Counted from the stretch's first letter, positions 18,563-27,598 are shown. The stretch is DNA of 64,000 nt from Acidobacteriota bacterium (GCA_947470805.1 CANIVU010000017.1:1-64000); one strand, 5' to 3'. Notes: generated by a model not told the origin, from the letters alone. Made by a program: numbers and translations.

Positions 18563-19285
18563 TTACTGGAGGCCGAGAGCCGAGCGAAGTTCCGCCTTCG
18601 CCGCCTGCAGTTCTTTTCGAAAGAAAGGGTTGTTCATCATTAGGCCGATGGTGGCGTAGGCGGTCGCCTTGCTGGCCGGGGGGTCGGACGGATAGTGGAC
18701 GCCGCAGACGACCCGGTTGTGGGCGTATTGATCGGCGCGGGCGAGGATGGCGTCCTTCTTTTCCGGGACCATCTGGATGAGCACCAAGGCTTCGATGTAG
18801 CCGACGCCGGCGTGGCCGCTGGGGTAGGCGTAGTTGCCCTTATTGGGGTCGAAAGGGAGAGCCTTGCAGACGGGTTTGATTTCGGCGTCGTAGTGGAAGG
18901 GGCGGGGCCGTTTGAAGTGGGCCTTGGCGGAGTTGATGACAGGGCTGATGTCGAAGCGGGCGTGGTCGGAGAGCTGCGCGGTGAGCGGGAGCTTTTCACG
19001 GGTGAAGTTGGGGCCGAGGACGGAGGTGTAGATGAACATGCTTTCTTCGAGATCGTCGGCCTTGGCCTGTTCAATTTGGGCGGGGGTGCGAGTGGCCTGG
19101 ATGCGCTTGAGTTCGGCGATATCGGCAGCGGGGTCCGAAGGGGGTGCGGGCAGAAGTTTGAAAATGTCCAGCTGCTCGGCGAGGACGAAGCTGGGCTTGC
19201 GGTTGGCGGCCGGGACGACCGTCTGGATGGCGGCCTGGCTGAAGGCGGCGAGGGAGAGAGTGAAGAGCAATAGTTTCTTTTTCAT
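18563..19285 (-). CDS. Secreted class A acid phosphatase (PAP2 superfamily)
   Basis: 240 residues with a signal peptide (MKKKLLLFTLSLAAFSQA). The three PAP2 motifs are present in order: KAHFKRPRPF (KxxxxxxRP), YPSGHA (PSGH) and NRVVCGVHYPSD (the SRxxxxxHxxxD motif with Asn in place of Ser). Class A non-specific acid phosphatases release phosphate from organic esters in the periplasm. It sits 9 nt downstream of one TonB receptor and 51 nt upstream of another, so imported or surface phosphate esters are a likely substrate class. Confidence 0.88.
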   Translation of the reverse strand: MKKKLLLFTLSLAAFSQAAIQTVVPAANRKPSFVLAEQLDIFKLLPAPPSDPAADIAELKRIQATRTPAQIEQAKADDLEESMFIYTSVLGPNFTREKLPLTAQLSDHARFDISPVINSAKAHFKRPRPFHYDAEIKPVCKALPFDPNKGNYAYPSGHAGVGYIEALVLIQMVPEKKDAILARADQYAHNRVVCGVHYPSDPPASKATAYATIGLMMNNPFFRKELQAAKAELRSALGLQ

Positions 19286-19294
19286 TGGGTTTCC

Positions 19295-22225
19295 TTAGAA
19301 GGCGAGGCGGAGATAGAGTTGGACCTGACGGGGCGTTCCGGCGCCGACGGGCGAAGTATTGATGGGCGCGGTGATGCGGCCGAAGTTGGACGTTGAGCTG
19401 AAGTTGACGGCGGGGTTGCCGAGTTGGGGGTGGTTGAGAATATTGAACAACTGGACGCCAAAATCGGCGGCGAAGCGTTCGTGGAGTTTGGTGTGTTTGG
19501 TGACCGCGGTATCGATCTGGAAGAGGCTGGGAGCGCGGAGGACGTTGCGGCCGAGGTTGCCCCACTGGCCGACGGCGGGGACGGCGAAGGCGGCGGGGTT
19601 GACCCAGCGGCCGGTGGAGGCGTAGTCGAGATAGAGGGGCACGCCGGGGACGAGATTGGGCCGGAGGGCGGAGAGGGTGTTGCCGTCGGGCATGTCCTGG
19701 GCGCGGCGTGTGACGGTTACGTTGAGAGGAAGGCCGGTGCGGGCGGTGGAGATGCCGCTCCACTCCCAGCCGCCAAACCAACGATTGCGGGCGAAGGAGA
19801 GCTGGTAGGCGAAGTTGGCGCTGAAGACGTGGCGGGCGTCGATGGAGCTGTTGCCCTTGTCGCAGGCACGGCAGGCAACGTTTTGGGGAGCACCATCGGA
19901 CCCGCCGCCGCCGGCGGAGCCGTCGTTGATGGCGTGGGACCACATGTAGTTGGCGCGGAGGAGGAGGCCTTTCCAACGGCTGATCTGCAGGGTATTGACG
20001 AGGCCGTGGAAGCTGGAGACGCCGTCTTCCCCGCGGACATCGATTTGATCGAGGGCGGGAAGGGGGCGGAAGCCGGTGGCGGGGTTGATGACGTTGACGT
20101 GGGTGCGATTGAAGGTGTGGTAGTTCTGCTGGCCGTTGTAGCCGGTTTGGAAGCTGACGCCGTTGGAGAGGGCATGTTGGATGCTGAGGCCCCATTGTTG
20201 GGAGACCTGGTTGCGCTTATTGCGGGGCATGGAGCGCGGGGCGGTGGCGACGGCGACGCCGGGGGTGAGGAAGGCTTCGATGGGGTACGACAGATTGCGC
20301 GTGGTGGCCGAGGAGAAGGTGGCACGGACGGAGTCGTTATTGGCGGGGCTGTAGGCGTCGCCGAGTTGGGCGTCACCGTAGTAGTAGCCGCCGCCGACAC
20401 GGACGACGGTGCGATCCTTGAGGGCTTTGGGGGCCCAGGAGAGGCTGATGCGGGGGGCGAAGTTGTTGAGATCGGGGAAGGCGAAATCGGACCCGGCGGG
20501 GCAGTAGCCGCCGCAGGTCTGGATGTCGAAGGGGATGGCGCGTTTGTGATTTTCGCGGAAGACATCGTAGAACTCGTAGCGCAGGCCGATGTTGGCGGTG
20601 AGGTTGGAGCGGAGTTTCCATTCGTCCTGGATATAGCCGAAGGCGCCGGTCTTGCGCATCTGTTTGGTGGGGAGTTCGCCGGAGTATTCGGCGGTGGTGA
20701 GGCGGTTGAGAGAGAAGTCGGCGAGGCTGGCGTAGGTGAGGGTGCCGGCCTGGGCGTTGGCGTAGTCGTGAATGATGAGTTGGAGGCGGCGGATTTCGAC
20801 GCCAGCCTTGATGGTGTGGGCGCCTCGGAGGGTGGCCCAGTTATCGATTATCGACTGGGAGATGCCGATGGCGATGCGCTTGGTGTCGGCCGGGATGGCG
20901 GAGAGAGAGGGAACGGAGACGGCGATGTTGATGCCGGTGGCTGTGGTGGCGGAGTTGAGCGGCTGGGAGTAGTTGGCGCCGATGCGGAGTTCGTTGGTGG
21001 TGCGGGGGCTGGCGACGTAGAGGAAGTCGAAGAGGCCGCTGGTGGGGGCGTCGAGGTTGTAGGTACCGAGGGGGAGAGCGGCGTTGGGCGCGAAGATATC
21101 GGTGGAATTTTTGGAGAATCGGAAGTAGCCGGAGAGTTTATCGGTGAAGCGGTGATCGGCGCGGACGAGGCCGACGTGTTCGTCCTGGGAGGAGCTGCCG
21201 ACGCCGCGCCACTGGGCAACGTTGGCGTTGACGGGGGTTTGGCCGAGCGGGTAGGCCTTGAGGATGGGCTGGATGGCGGGGGTGGCGGCGGCGCGGAAGG
21301 CTTCCGAGGGAACGAAGCCGGTTTGGGTGAGACCGCGGCGCTGGACGAGACCTTCATAAGAGGTAAAGAAGAAGGTGCGGTCCTGACGGATGGCGCCGCC
21401 GAGGCTGGCGCCGAATTGGTTGAGGCGGAAGGGGGGAAGCGTGGCGCCATCGAAGGGGCTGCGGGCGTCGAGGGCGCTGTTGCGGAAGTATTCAAAGAGG
21501 CTGCCGTGGAGGTGATTGCCGCCGGCCTTGGAGGAGATTTCAACCTGCCCACCGGGGGCGCCGCCGGATTCGGCCGAGTAGAGGGCGGAGCTGACCTTGA
21601 ACTCGCTGATGGCGTCCATCGAGATCAGCAGGCGGGACTTGCTTTGGGTTTGATTGCGGATGGAGGTTGCGTCGACACCATCGACGCGGAAGTTGGAATC
21701 GTCACCGCCGCGGCCCATGAAGCGAACTGAGTTGCCGTTGCCGGCGCCCGTATCGATGGCGCCGGGCACGAGCGACATGAGATTGCCCCAGTTACGGCCA
21801 TTTACAGGGAGGCGGTTGATTTGACTGTTTTCAAAGGTGGCGCCGGTGGCGGCGGAGTTACGGACTAAGTCAGCCGTGCCGGTTACCTGAATACTAGTTT
21901 CATTGGTAACGATATCAAAGTTGAAATCGAAGGTTTTGGTTTCGCCGATGCGCATGGGGGCATCGAGCTGAATGGTACGGAAGCCGGACTTTTCGGCGGT
22001 GAGAATGATATCGCCGACGGGGAGGCCAGAGACTAAATAGAGGCCGGCTTCATTGGTCGCCACGACGCGGCGGAGGCCGGTGTTGGGATAGAGGATGGAG
22101 ACCTTGACCCCGCCGACGGCGGCGCCGGAGGGATCGCGAAAGGTGCCGGTGATGGTGGCACGATCGGCCTGGGCGAAGACCGAGCATGTTAGTAAGATGG
22201 ATGTAAGGATCAGGCGGACATTCAT
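19295..22225 (-). CDS. TonB-dependent receptor, Oar type
   Basis: 976 residues with a signal peptide (MNVRLILTSILLTCSVFAQ). An N-terminal carboxypeptidase-regulatory-like domain (TITGTFRDPSGAAVGGVKVS) is followed by a plug region (INRLPVNGRNWGNLMSLVPG and FRVDGVDATSIRNQ) and a long beta barrel ending in VQLYLRLAF. Its ATG overlaps the PepSY gene's TGA (ATGA), so it is translated from the same message as the regulator, kinase and PepSY protein. That arrangement suggests the two-component pair senses the ligand or its scarcity. Confidence 0.9.
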   Translation of the reverse strand: MNVRLILTSILLTCSVFAQADRATITGTFRDPSGAAVGGVKVSILYPNTGLRRVVATNEAGLYLVSGLPVGDIILTAEKSGFRTIQLDAPMRIGETKTFDFNFDIVTNETSIQVTGTADLVRNSAATGATFENSQINRLPVNGRNWGNLMSLVPGAIDTGAGNGNSVRFMGRGGDDSNFRVDGVDATSIRNQTQSKSRLLISMDAISEFKVSSALYSAESGGAPGGQVEISSKAGGNHLHGSLFEYFRNSALDARSPFDGATLPPFRLNQFGASLGGAIRQDRTFFFTSYEGLVQRRGLTQTGFVPSEAFRAAATPAIQPILKAYPLGQTPVNANVAQWRGVGSSSQDEHVGLVRADHRFTDKLSGYFRFSKNSTDIFAPNAALPLGTYNLDAPTSGLFDFLYVASPRTTNELRIGANYSQPLNSATTATGINIAVSVPSLSAIPADTKRIAIGISQSIIDNWATLRGAHTIKAGVEIRRLQLIIHDYANAQAGTLTYASLADFSLNRLTTAEYSGELPTKQMRKTGAFGYIQDEWKLRSNLTANIGLRYEFYDVFRENHKRAIPFDIQTCGGYCPAGSDFAFPDLNNFAPRISLSWAPKALKDRTVVRVGGGYYYGDAQLGDAYSPANNDSVRATFSSATTRNLSYPIEAFLTPGVAVATAPRSMPRNKRNQVSQQWGLSIQHALSNGVSFQTGYNGQQNYHTFNRTHVNVINPATGFRPLPALDQIDVRGEDGVSSFHGLVNTLQISRWKGLLLRANYMWSHAINDGSAGGGGSDGAPQNVACRACDKGNSSIDARHVFSANFAYQLSFARNRWFGGWEWSGISTARTGLPLNVTVTRRAQDMPDGNTLSALRPNLVPGVPLYLDYASTGRWVNPAAFAVPAVGQWGNLGRNVLRAPSLFQIDTAVTKHTKLHERFAADFGVQLFNILNHPQLGNPAVNFSSTSNFGRITAPINTSPVGAGTPRQVQLYLRLAF

Positions 22226-23310
22226 ATAGCTGGATAGCTCCGGGGTTCAAAGTCTTGCGAGGGTTTTTCGGGTACCGGGGATTTTCGACGGCGGGCGGCG
22301 AGCTTGGGCAGCCACCAGATGAGAAAGCCGGAAACGAACAGGAAAGCGGGGGTGAGGCCGAGGAGGGCGGCCAGATACCGGGAGGCGGCAGCGCCCCATT
22401 CGCCGTAGTGAAGCCAGGCGATGGTGGATTGGAAGGGTTGGCGGCCGGAAGAGAGGAGAGTTGCGTCGGCGCGGTTGAGGGAGAGTTGCGCATCGCGCGC
22501 CCAGAACTTGATGGATACAGGGCCGCCGGCGGCGCTCCAACGGACTTCGCGGATGCGCGAGGCGGGACGGAGTTTCCGGGCTTCGTTGAGGTATTTGTCG
22601 AGCGGGAGGAGCTGGGATTTGTCCCGCTTCATTTTCGGGCGGGCGGCTGCGGTTTCGAACTGAATGGGAAAGGCGAGGAAGATGCCGGTGCCGGCTTCCA
22701 GGAGGAGAAAAGCCATGGCGGCGAGGCCGACGGCGCGGTGGGTGTAGTAGTTCCAGGCCTTAGCGCCGGGGCGCGGCGGGAGGCTCCAGAGGTGGCGAAT
22801 TTGGGGCTTGGTGAGGAGCCAAAGGATAAGACCGGCGAGGGCGTTGAGAAGAAGGATTGCGCCGGCGACGCCGACGACCTTGCGGCCGGTTTTGGCGGCG
22901 AGGAAGTTGTGGTGAAGGTCGATGGTCCAATCGAGCCAGGAGAGGTTGGCGGCGCCGAGGAGTTTGCCGGAACAGGAGTCATAGACGAGGTGTTGATATT
23001 GGTTTTCGCCGTCCTTGAAACGGAGGTGAACGCGGGGGTCGGTAGAGTTGGGGAAGTAGAGGCGGTCAACCGGCTGGGAGGTTGCGGCGGCCAGTTCGGT
23101 TTCGAGATTGAGGAGTGAGGGTTCGCCGAGGCAGACGACCTGCGAGCGGACGGGCGGGAAGAGCGCGCTTTCGATTTCCGGCTGCAGGGAGATGAGTGCG
23201 CCGGTGGCGCCGAGGACGGCAAAAACGATGCCGAAGATGAGGCCTAGCCAGGTGTGAGTGAGGCTGTTCCAAACGCGAAAACGGCGGGCGGCGGGGGACA
23301 TCTGCCCCAC
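22222..23310 (-). CDS. PepSY-associated transmembrane protein
   Basis: 362 residues with four predicted helices: near residues 15-38 (HTWLGLIFGIVFAVLGATGA), ~145-165 (VVGVAGAILLLNALAGLILW), ~190-212, and near the C-terminus (YLAALLGLTPAFLFVSGFLIWWL). The HTWLG and HHNFLA His-containing helices match the PepSY_TM family, whose members include ferric-siderophore reductases. The position just upstream of a TonB receptor fits a periplasmic reductase or release factor for the imported ligand. The start is GTG at 23310 or ATG at 23301. Confidence 0.85.
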   Translation of the reverse strand: MGQMSPAARRFRVWNSLTHTWLGLIFGIVFAVLGATGALISLQPEIESALFPPVRSQVVCLGEPSLLNLETELAAATSQPVDRLYFPNSTDPRVHLRFKDGENQYQHLVYDSCSGKLLGAANLSWLDWTIDLHHNFLAAKTGRKVVGVAGAILLLNALAGLILWLLTKPQIRHLWSLPPRPGAKAWNYYTHRAVGLAAMAFLLLEAGTGIFLAFPIQFETAAARPKMKRDKSQLLPLDKYLNEARKLRPASRIREVRWSAAGGPVSIKFWARDAQLSLNRADATLLSSGRQPFQSTIAWLHYGEWGAAASRYLAALLGLTPAFLFVSGFLIWWLPKLAARRRKSPVPEKPSQDFEPRSYPAI

Positions 23311-23322
23311 AGTAACAACCCA

Positions 23323-24705
23323 CTATTTCAGGGCGATGTGATTAACCTGAGAATTGGCTGAAACCGCAGTTTCGTGGGGAATCCCATTGTTTTTCGGGAA
23401 ACGGATGCGGACATCGGCACCTTGGCTGAGGCGGGAGGTGATTTCGATTGTGGCCTTGTGGGACCGGGTGATTTGCCGGGCGAGGGCGAGGCCAAGACCG
23501 AAGCCGGCTGGGCCCGCTCCACGGGACTTGTCGGCACGATAGAAGCGATCGAAAACGTGGGGGAGATCTTCGGGGGCGATGCCGCAGCCGGTGTCCTGGA
23601 TGGAGACCTCATGATCCATATCGACGGCAATGCGGACACTTCCGCCGGCGGGGGTGTATTTGAAGGCGTTATCGAGGAGGATGGTCCAGAGGCGGCGGAG
23701 ATGGGCGTCGTCAGCGAGGACGATGACGGGGTTGGGCGGGGTGACGATGTTGACGGTGATGTTCTGTTTTTGCGCGAGGGGGAGGACGGAGGAGGCGGCG
23801 GCGCGGAGGCTGCGGGCGAGATCGACGGGTTGATGATTGGGGGCGGCGGCGGCATCGAGACGGGCCAGGTGGAGCATGTCTTCGAGGAGCTGCGAATTGC
23901 GCTCTGACTGGCGGAGGATGCGGCGGAGGGCGTTGCGTTCCGGAGAATCGGCAGGCCCGGGGTGTAGGAGCGCGACTTCGGCGGTGGAGCGGATGATGGC
24001 GACGGGCGTGCGGAGTTCGTGGGAGGCGTTGGCGGTAAACTGGCTGATTTGGCGGAAGCCGGTTTCAATGCGGTCGAGCATGTGATTGATGGTTTCGGCG
24101 AGGCGCTGGAGTTCGTCGCGCGAGGCGGGAACGGTGAGGCGGGTGGCGAGATTACGGGAGTCGATGGAGGCGGCGGCGTTGGCGATTTGCTGGACGGGCT
24201 TCAGGGCGCGGCCGGCGATCCAGTAGCCAATGGCGGAGGCGGACAGGAGCAGCAGGGGCGCGGAGAAGAGCATGATCCAGCGAATCCGTTCGAGAATGGC
24301 GGCGGGAATATTGGCGTCCATGCCGGTGAAGAAGACATAGTCCTGGCCATCGATGCGGCGGAATTCGCGGAGAACGCGGGAGGGCGTGATAGCGGGATTG
24401 GCACGGGCGTTGCGGAGGGCGGCGCCGGCGAAGAGGACGTGGCCTTCACTGGATTCGATGCCGATCCAGTCGGGTTGGAAGCCGCGGTGGTTGGCGAGGG
24501 CGGCGGCGAGGGCGGGCCATTCGAGACGGCGAACGTGGTTCTGCACGTACTCTTCGACGACGGCGCGGCGGGCGATGAGTTCGTTTTCGAGGAGCGTATC
24601 GAGGGCCGCCGAGACTCCCCAGTAGGTGGCCACTTCAACGGCCGCGACACTGGCCAGGAAGAGGATGCTGTAGACGAGGGTGAGCTTGGCGCGGAGAGGG
24701 ATCAT
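23323..24705 (-). CDS. Membrane sensor histidine kinase
   Basis: 460 residues. Two transmembrane helices (about 8-28 and 142-165) bracket a periplasmic sensor domain. A HAMP linker comes next, then HisKA with the phosphoacceptor in ASHELRTP near residue 230, and HATPase_c with N box (DNAFKYTP), G1 (DTGCGI) and G2 (GFGLGLAL). The start codon overlaps the response regulator stop (ATGA). It is the cognate kinase of the OmpR-type regulator encoded upstream. Confidence 0.93.
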   Translation of the reverse strand: MIPLRAKLTLVYSILFLASVAAVEVATYWGVSAALDTLLENELIARRAVVEEYVQNHVRRLEWPALAAALANHRGFQPDWIGIESSEGHVLFAGAALRNARANPAITPSRVLREFRRIDGQDYVFFTGMDANIPAAILERIRWIMLFSAPLLLLSASAIGYWIAGRALKPVQQIANAAASIDSRNLATRLTVPASRDELQRLAETINHMLDRIETGFRQISQFTANASHELRTPVAIIRSTAEVALLHPGPADSPERNALRRILRQSERNSQLLEDMLHLARLDAAAAPNHQPVDLARSLRAAASSVLPLAQKQNITVNIVTPPNPVIVLADDAHLRRLWTILLDNAFKYTPAGGSVRIAVDMDHEVSIQDTGCGIAPEDLPHVFDRFYRADKSRGAGPAGFGLGLALARQITRSHKATIEITSRLSQGADVRIRFPKNNGIPHETAVSANSQVNHIALK

Positions 24706-25364
24706 GGTGCGGCTTCGAGCTTGTATCCAAAGCCGCGAACGGTTTGGATGAGGCGGACGTTGTGCCCTTTGTCGATGCGGGCGCGGAGGGAGCTGATGGT
24801 GACGTCGAGATTGTTGGGATCGACGTGGATGCCGGGGCCCCAGACGGTGCGCAGAAGATCACGGCGGAGGACGACGCGGCCGGCGTTGCGCATGAGCATT
24901 TCAAGAAGCAGGAATTCCGAACGGGGGAGGGCGAGTTTTCGGCCGTTGCGGGTGACGTCGAAGGTGATGGTGTTGAGTTGGAGGTCAGCGATTTCCAGAA
25001 GAGTGGATTCGGCTTGGGGCGCGTGGCGGCGGATGAGGGAGCGGACGCGGGCGGAGAGTTCGAGGAAGGAGAAGGGTTTGGTGACGTAGTCGGCGGCACC
25101 GAGGTCGAAACCGTGGACGATATCGCCGACTGAATCGCGGGCGGAGAGTATAACGATGGGGGTGGCGTGGCCGTGGGCGCGGAGGCGGGAGGTGATTTGA
25201 AAGCCGTCGAGGCCGGGCAGCATGACGTCGAGGACGATGGCGTCGAAGGGAGTGTTTTCGGCGATGCGCAGGGCGGCGGGGCCGTCGGCGGCGACTGTGA
25301 CGGCGTAGCGATCGAGTTCAAAGCCCTCGCGAAGCGTGGCGCTTAGCTCGATGTCGTCTTCCAC
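24702..25364 (-). CDS. OmpR/PhoB-family response regulator, 5' end uncertain
   Basis: 220 residues from the first standard start, GTG at 25362-25364. The receiver domain has the acidic pair (EDD), the phosphoacceptor Asp in VLDVMLPG near residue 45 and the Lys in VTKPF. A winged-helix domain follows (FEVDVTRNGRKL-like strand, RARIDKG recognition region, VRGFGYKLE). From the GTG, the first beta strand of the receiver (HTLLIV) is not translated. It is encoded in frame just upstream, where the only plausible initiators are rare ones such as ATT at 25380-25382. An out-of-frame ATG at 25388-25390 would fit if one base were missing. Confidence 0.85.
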   Translation of the reverse strand: MEDDIELSATLREGFELDRYAVTVAADGPAALRIAENTPFDAIVLDVMLPGLDGFQITSRLRAHGHATPIVILSARDSVGDIVHGFDLGAADYVTKPFSFLELSARVRSLIRRHAPQAESTLLEIADLQLNTITFDVTRNGRKLALPRSEFLLLEMLMRNAGRVVLRRDLLRTVWGPGIHVDPNNLDVTISSLRARIDKGHNVRLIQTVRGFGYKLEAAP

Positions 25365-25468
25365 GATGAGGAGAGTGTGAATCGCTTCATTGTAGGGCGC
25401 ACTTCGGGTAAATATTGGACTGTTGCCGAATATTCACCATATATTTTCAGAATCGACGCAGAGCGAGC

Positions 25469-26635
25469 CTATCCGATTTTGTATTTCCGGATTGTGTCGG
25501 CCGGGGTTTCGGTGCTCATGCCGGGGGCGGTGGGGGCGAGGACTTCGCCGTCGACCATTTTCTGCGGGCCGCCGGTTTCCATGTAGATGGCGTTGGGCAT
25601 GGCGACCAACATGTTCATGTTTGCCGAGCCGCCGCCGTGGCTGGCGAGTTCGAGTCCGTTGGCGTCGGCCATGGCGGCGATCTCCATCCACTCGGTGACG
25701 CCGCCGGCGCGGCGGTTGTCGGGCTGGACAATGTCGGCGCCGCGCTTGTTGATGAGGTCGGCGAACTGGTATTTCGTATAGAGATTTTCTCCGGTAGCGA
25801 TGCGGATGTCGAGCTTGTCGGCGAGTTCGCGGTAGCCATCCATGTCGTGCGGCATGAGGGGCTCTTCGTACCAGAAACAACCCATGTCCTGATAGACGCG
25901 ACCGCGGCGGAGGGCTTCGTTGCGGTTGAAGACCTGGTTGGCGTCGACCATGACGCGATTGCCTTTGCCGACGGTGTCGAGGGCGAGGCGGATGCGTTTG
26001 ATGTCGTCGTCGAGATCGTAGCGTCCGACCTTGATTTTGACGGCCTTATAGCCGTGCTCCATAGCGGTAACGCAGGAGCGTTTGAAGATGCTGTAGTCGG
26101 CATCGTTATCGGCATACCAACCGGCCATGGAGTAGACGGGCATGCGGTCGCGATAGGCGCCGAGCATGCGCCAGACAGGCTGATTGGCGGCTTTGCCGAG
26201 GATGTCCCATATGGCGATATCGGTGGCGGACAGGGCAAAATGGACGACGCCGCCGACGCCGTGATATTCGAGCAAGCGCCAGAGTTCGGCGCGGATCTTC
26301 TTGGGGAAGGCCGGGTCCATGCCGGTGATGATGGGCTTGACTTCGTGTTCGAGAATCGTCTGGACGACGCGGGGGCCGCCGGGGATCATGCCAAAGTTGG
26401 TGCTGGCCCAGCCGGTGATGCCGGCATCGGTTTTGATGCGGAGGACGACGAGGCCGCTATCGACGCCGAGCTTGTGAATGGCGTCATAGGTGGGCTCTTT
26501 GGCGGGGAGCTTGAGGAGATCGGTCTCGATGCCGGTTATGCGGATTTGCTTCTGCAGGTCGGCGCTCCATGCTGCTGACGTACCGAGGGCGGCGGAGGCA
26601 CCGAGGGCGGTGGAGAGCCATTGGCGGCGATTCAT
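25469..26635 (-). CDS. Twin-arginine-exported enolase-superfamily enzyme (mandelate racemase/muconate lactonizing type)
   Basis: About 388 residues from the ATG at 26635, which gives a Tat-like leader MNRRQWLSTALGASAALGTSAAWSA; an ATG 12 nt upstream is the alternative. The barrel carries AVKIKVGRYD (catalytic Lys), VMVDANQ, YEEP and GENLY as the three metal ligands, then DIVQPDNRR and LASHGGGS with the His. Members abstract a proton alpha to a carboxylate, as in sugar acid dehydratases or racemases; the substrate is not predictable. It starts just after the end of the extended DedA-rhodanese frame, so the two are likely co-transcribed. Confidence 0.88.
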   Translation of the reverse strand: MNRRQWLSTALGASAALGTSAAWSADLQKQIRITGIETDLLKLPAKEPTYDAIHKLGVDSGLVVLRIKTDAGITGWASTNFGMIPGGPRVVQTILEHEVKPIITGMDPAFPKKIRAELWRLLEYHGVGGVVHFALSATDIAIWDILGKAANQPVWRMLGAYRDRMPVYSMAGWYADNDADYSIFKRSCVTAMEHGYKAVKIKVGRYDLDDDIKRIRLALDTVGKGNRVMVDANQVFNRNEALRRGRVYQDMGCFWYEEPLMPHDMDGYRELADKLDIRIATGENLYTKYQFADLINKRGADIVQPDNRRAGGVTEWMEIAAMADANGLELASHGGGSANMNMLVAMPNAIYMETGGPQKMVDGEVLAPTAPGMSTETPADTIRKYKIG

Positions 26636-26650
26636 GCCACCAATCATATT

Positions 26651-27598
26651 TCACCGGCGGGCGAAGGTGGGGAGTTTCACCATGTCGTCGGCGGGAACGC
26701 CTTCGAGTGGGAGGCCGGCCTTTTTCCACGCGTTGAGGCCGCCGCGAATGACGCGGGCATCGAAGCCTTTTTCTCTGAGTATATGCGCCACACGGGCGCT
26801 GGTGGCTTCGCTGTTTCAAGTGCAGTAGAGATAGATTTTCTCGGCCTCCGGAAGGGTGGCGATGGCGTCGGGGAGGCGGTTGGGTTCGAGGCGCTGGGAG
26901 CCCAGGATGCGTTGGGAATGGACGTCGTAGTAGCCGTGGGAGCGGACGTCGAAGACGGGGCCGTCGACATCGGCGGAGTCGACACGGGGGACGGCGCGGT
27001 AGACACGCGACTTCCAGGTGAGCCAGAGGCGATAGGTGACCCAGGCGAGGAAGGCCAGGAAGAGTACAAATTCGATGACGTTACCGGCGCGGCCCATGGT
27101 GTCGAGTAGGGTGGCGAGGAGGTCACGGAAGGCGAAGCCGACGCCGATATAGGCACCGACGTAGAGGATGATGCCGGCCAGATCGAGGAGGAGAAATTGG
27201 GCGAAGGGCATGCGCATGGAGCCGGCCAGCGGCGGGGCCATGGTGTTGAGACCGGGGACGAATTTGGCGAAGACGAGGACGGCGCGGCCGCGGCGGTAGA
27301 AGGCTTCGGCGGAGGTGAGGATGCAGGAGTCCGGATTGGTGGAGACGCGGCAGAGAATGCCGAGGAGCCACCAGCCGGTGTTGCGGCCGAGGAAGAAATA
27401 AATGACATCGCCGAGGAGGAAGGCGGCGATGCCGGCGAGGAGGGCGTTGCCGAGGGCGAGTTTGCCAAGGGCAACGAGGGCGCCGGCGGTTAGCAAGGCG
27501 ACGGCGGCGGGCACGGGGAGGCCGAGGGCTTCCACCAGACAGAGTGCGAAGAGGAGCCCGGCGCCGTGACGAGAGAGTGTTTCGGCCCAGTTCCCCAT
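26651..27598 (-). CDS. DedA-family membrane protein fused to rhodanese domain, with in-frame TGA (candidate selenoprotein)
   Basis: Residues 1-185 are a DedA/SNARE-associated membrane protein (GLPVPAAVALLTAGALVA, FLGRNTGWWLLG, FAKFVPGLNTMAPPLAG). A rhodanese domain starts near 205 (VFDVRSHGYYDVHSQRI). The frame meets TGA at 26816-26818 directly after IYLYCT, then stays open for 54 codons reading NSEATSARVAHILREKGF, VIRGGLNAWKKAGLPLEG and on to a second TGA at 26651-26653. That is the rest of the rhodanese fold. In homologues as I recall them the active loop is Cys-x-Cys followed by Pro/Asn-Glu-Ala/Val-Ser, so the TGA replaces the second Cys. Selenocysteine insertion would give 315 residues. 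A nonsense mutation or sequencing error would leave a truncated 260-residue protein. Confidence 0.75.
26761..26818 (-). promoter_or_regulatory. Candidate bacterial SECIS hairpin directly after the in-frame TGA
   Basis: Downstream of the TGA (26816-26818), GCGCC (26799-26795) pairs with GGCGC (26789-26785) around the 5-nt loop CGTGT. The apical loop begins 22 nt after the TGA and has G at its second position, which matches the loose rules for bSECIS elements (loop about 16-37 nt downstream, G in the first two loop bases). A longer stem, CGAAGCC (26810-26804) with GGCTTCG (26767-26761), can enclose it. A competing hairpin GCCAC/GTGGC is also possible. Folding was judged by eye only. Confidence 0.5.

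Noticed and set aside
19424-21730. Long forward open frame (768 codons) across the TonB receptor gene
   Set aside because: It is the antisense shadow of a clear minus-strand TonB receptor; the composition is Gly/Val/Ala/Glu-heavy as expected for the complement of GC-rich codons.
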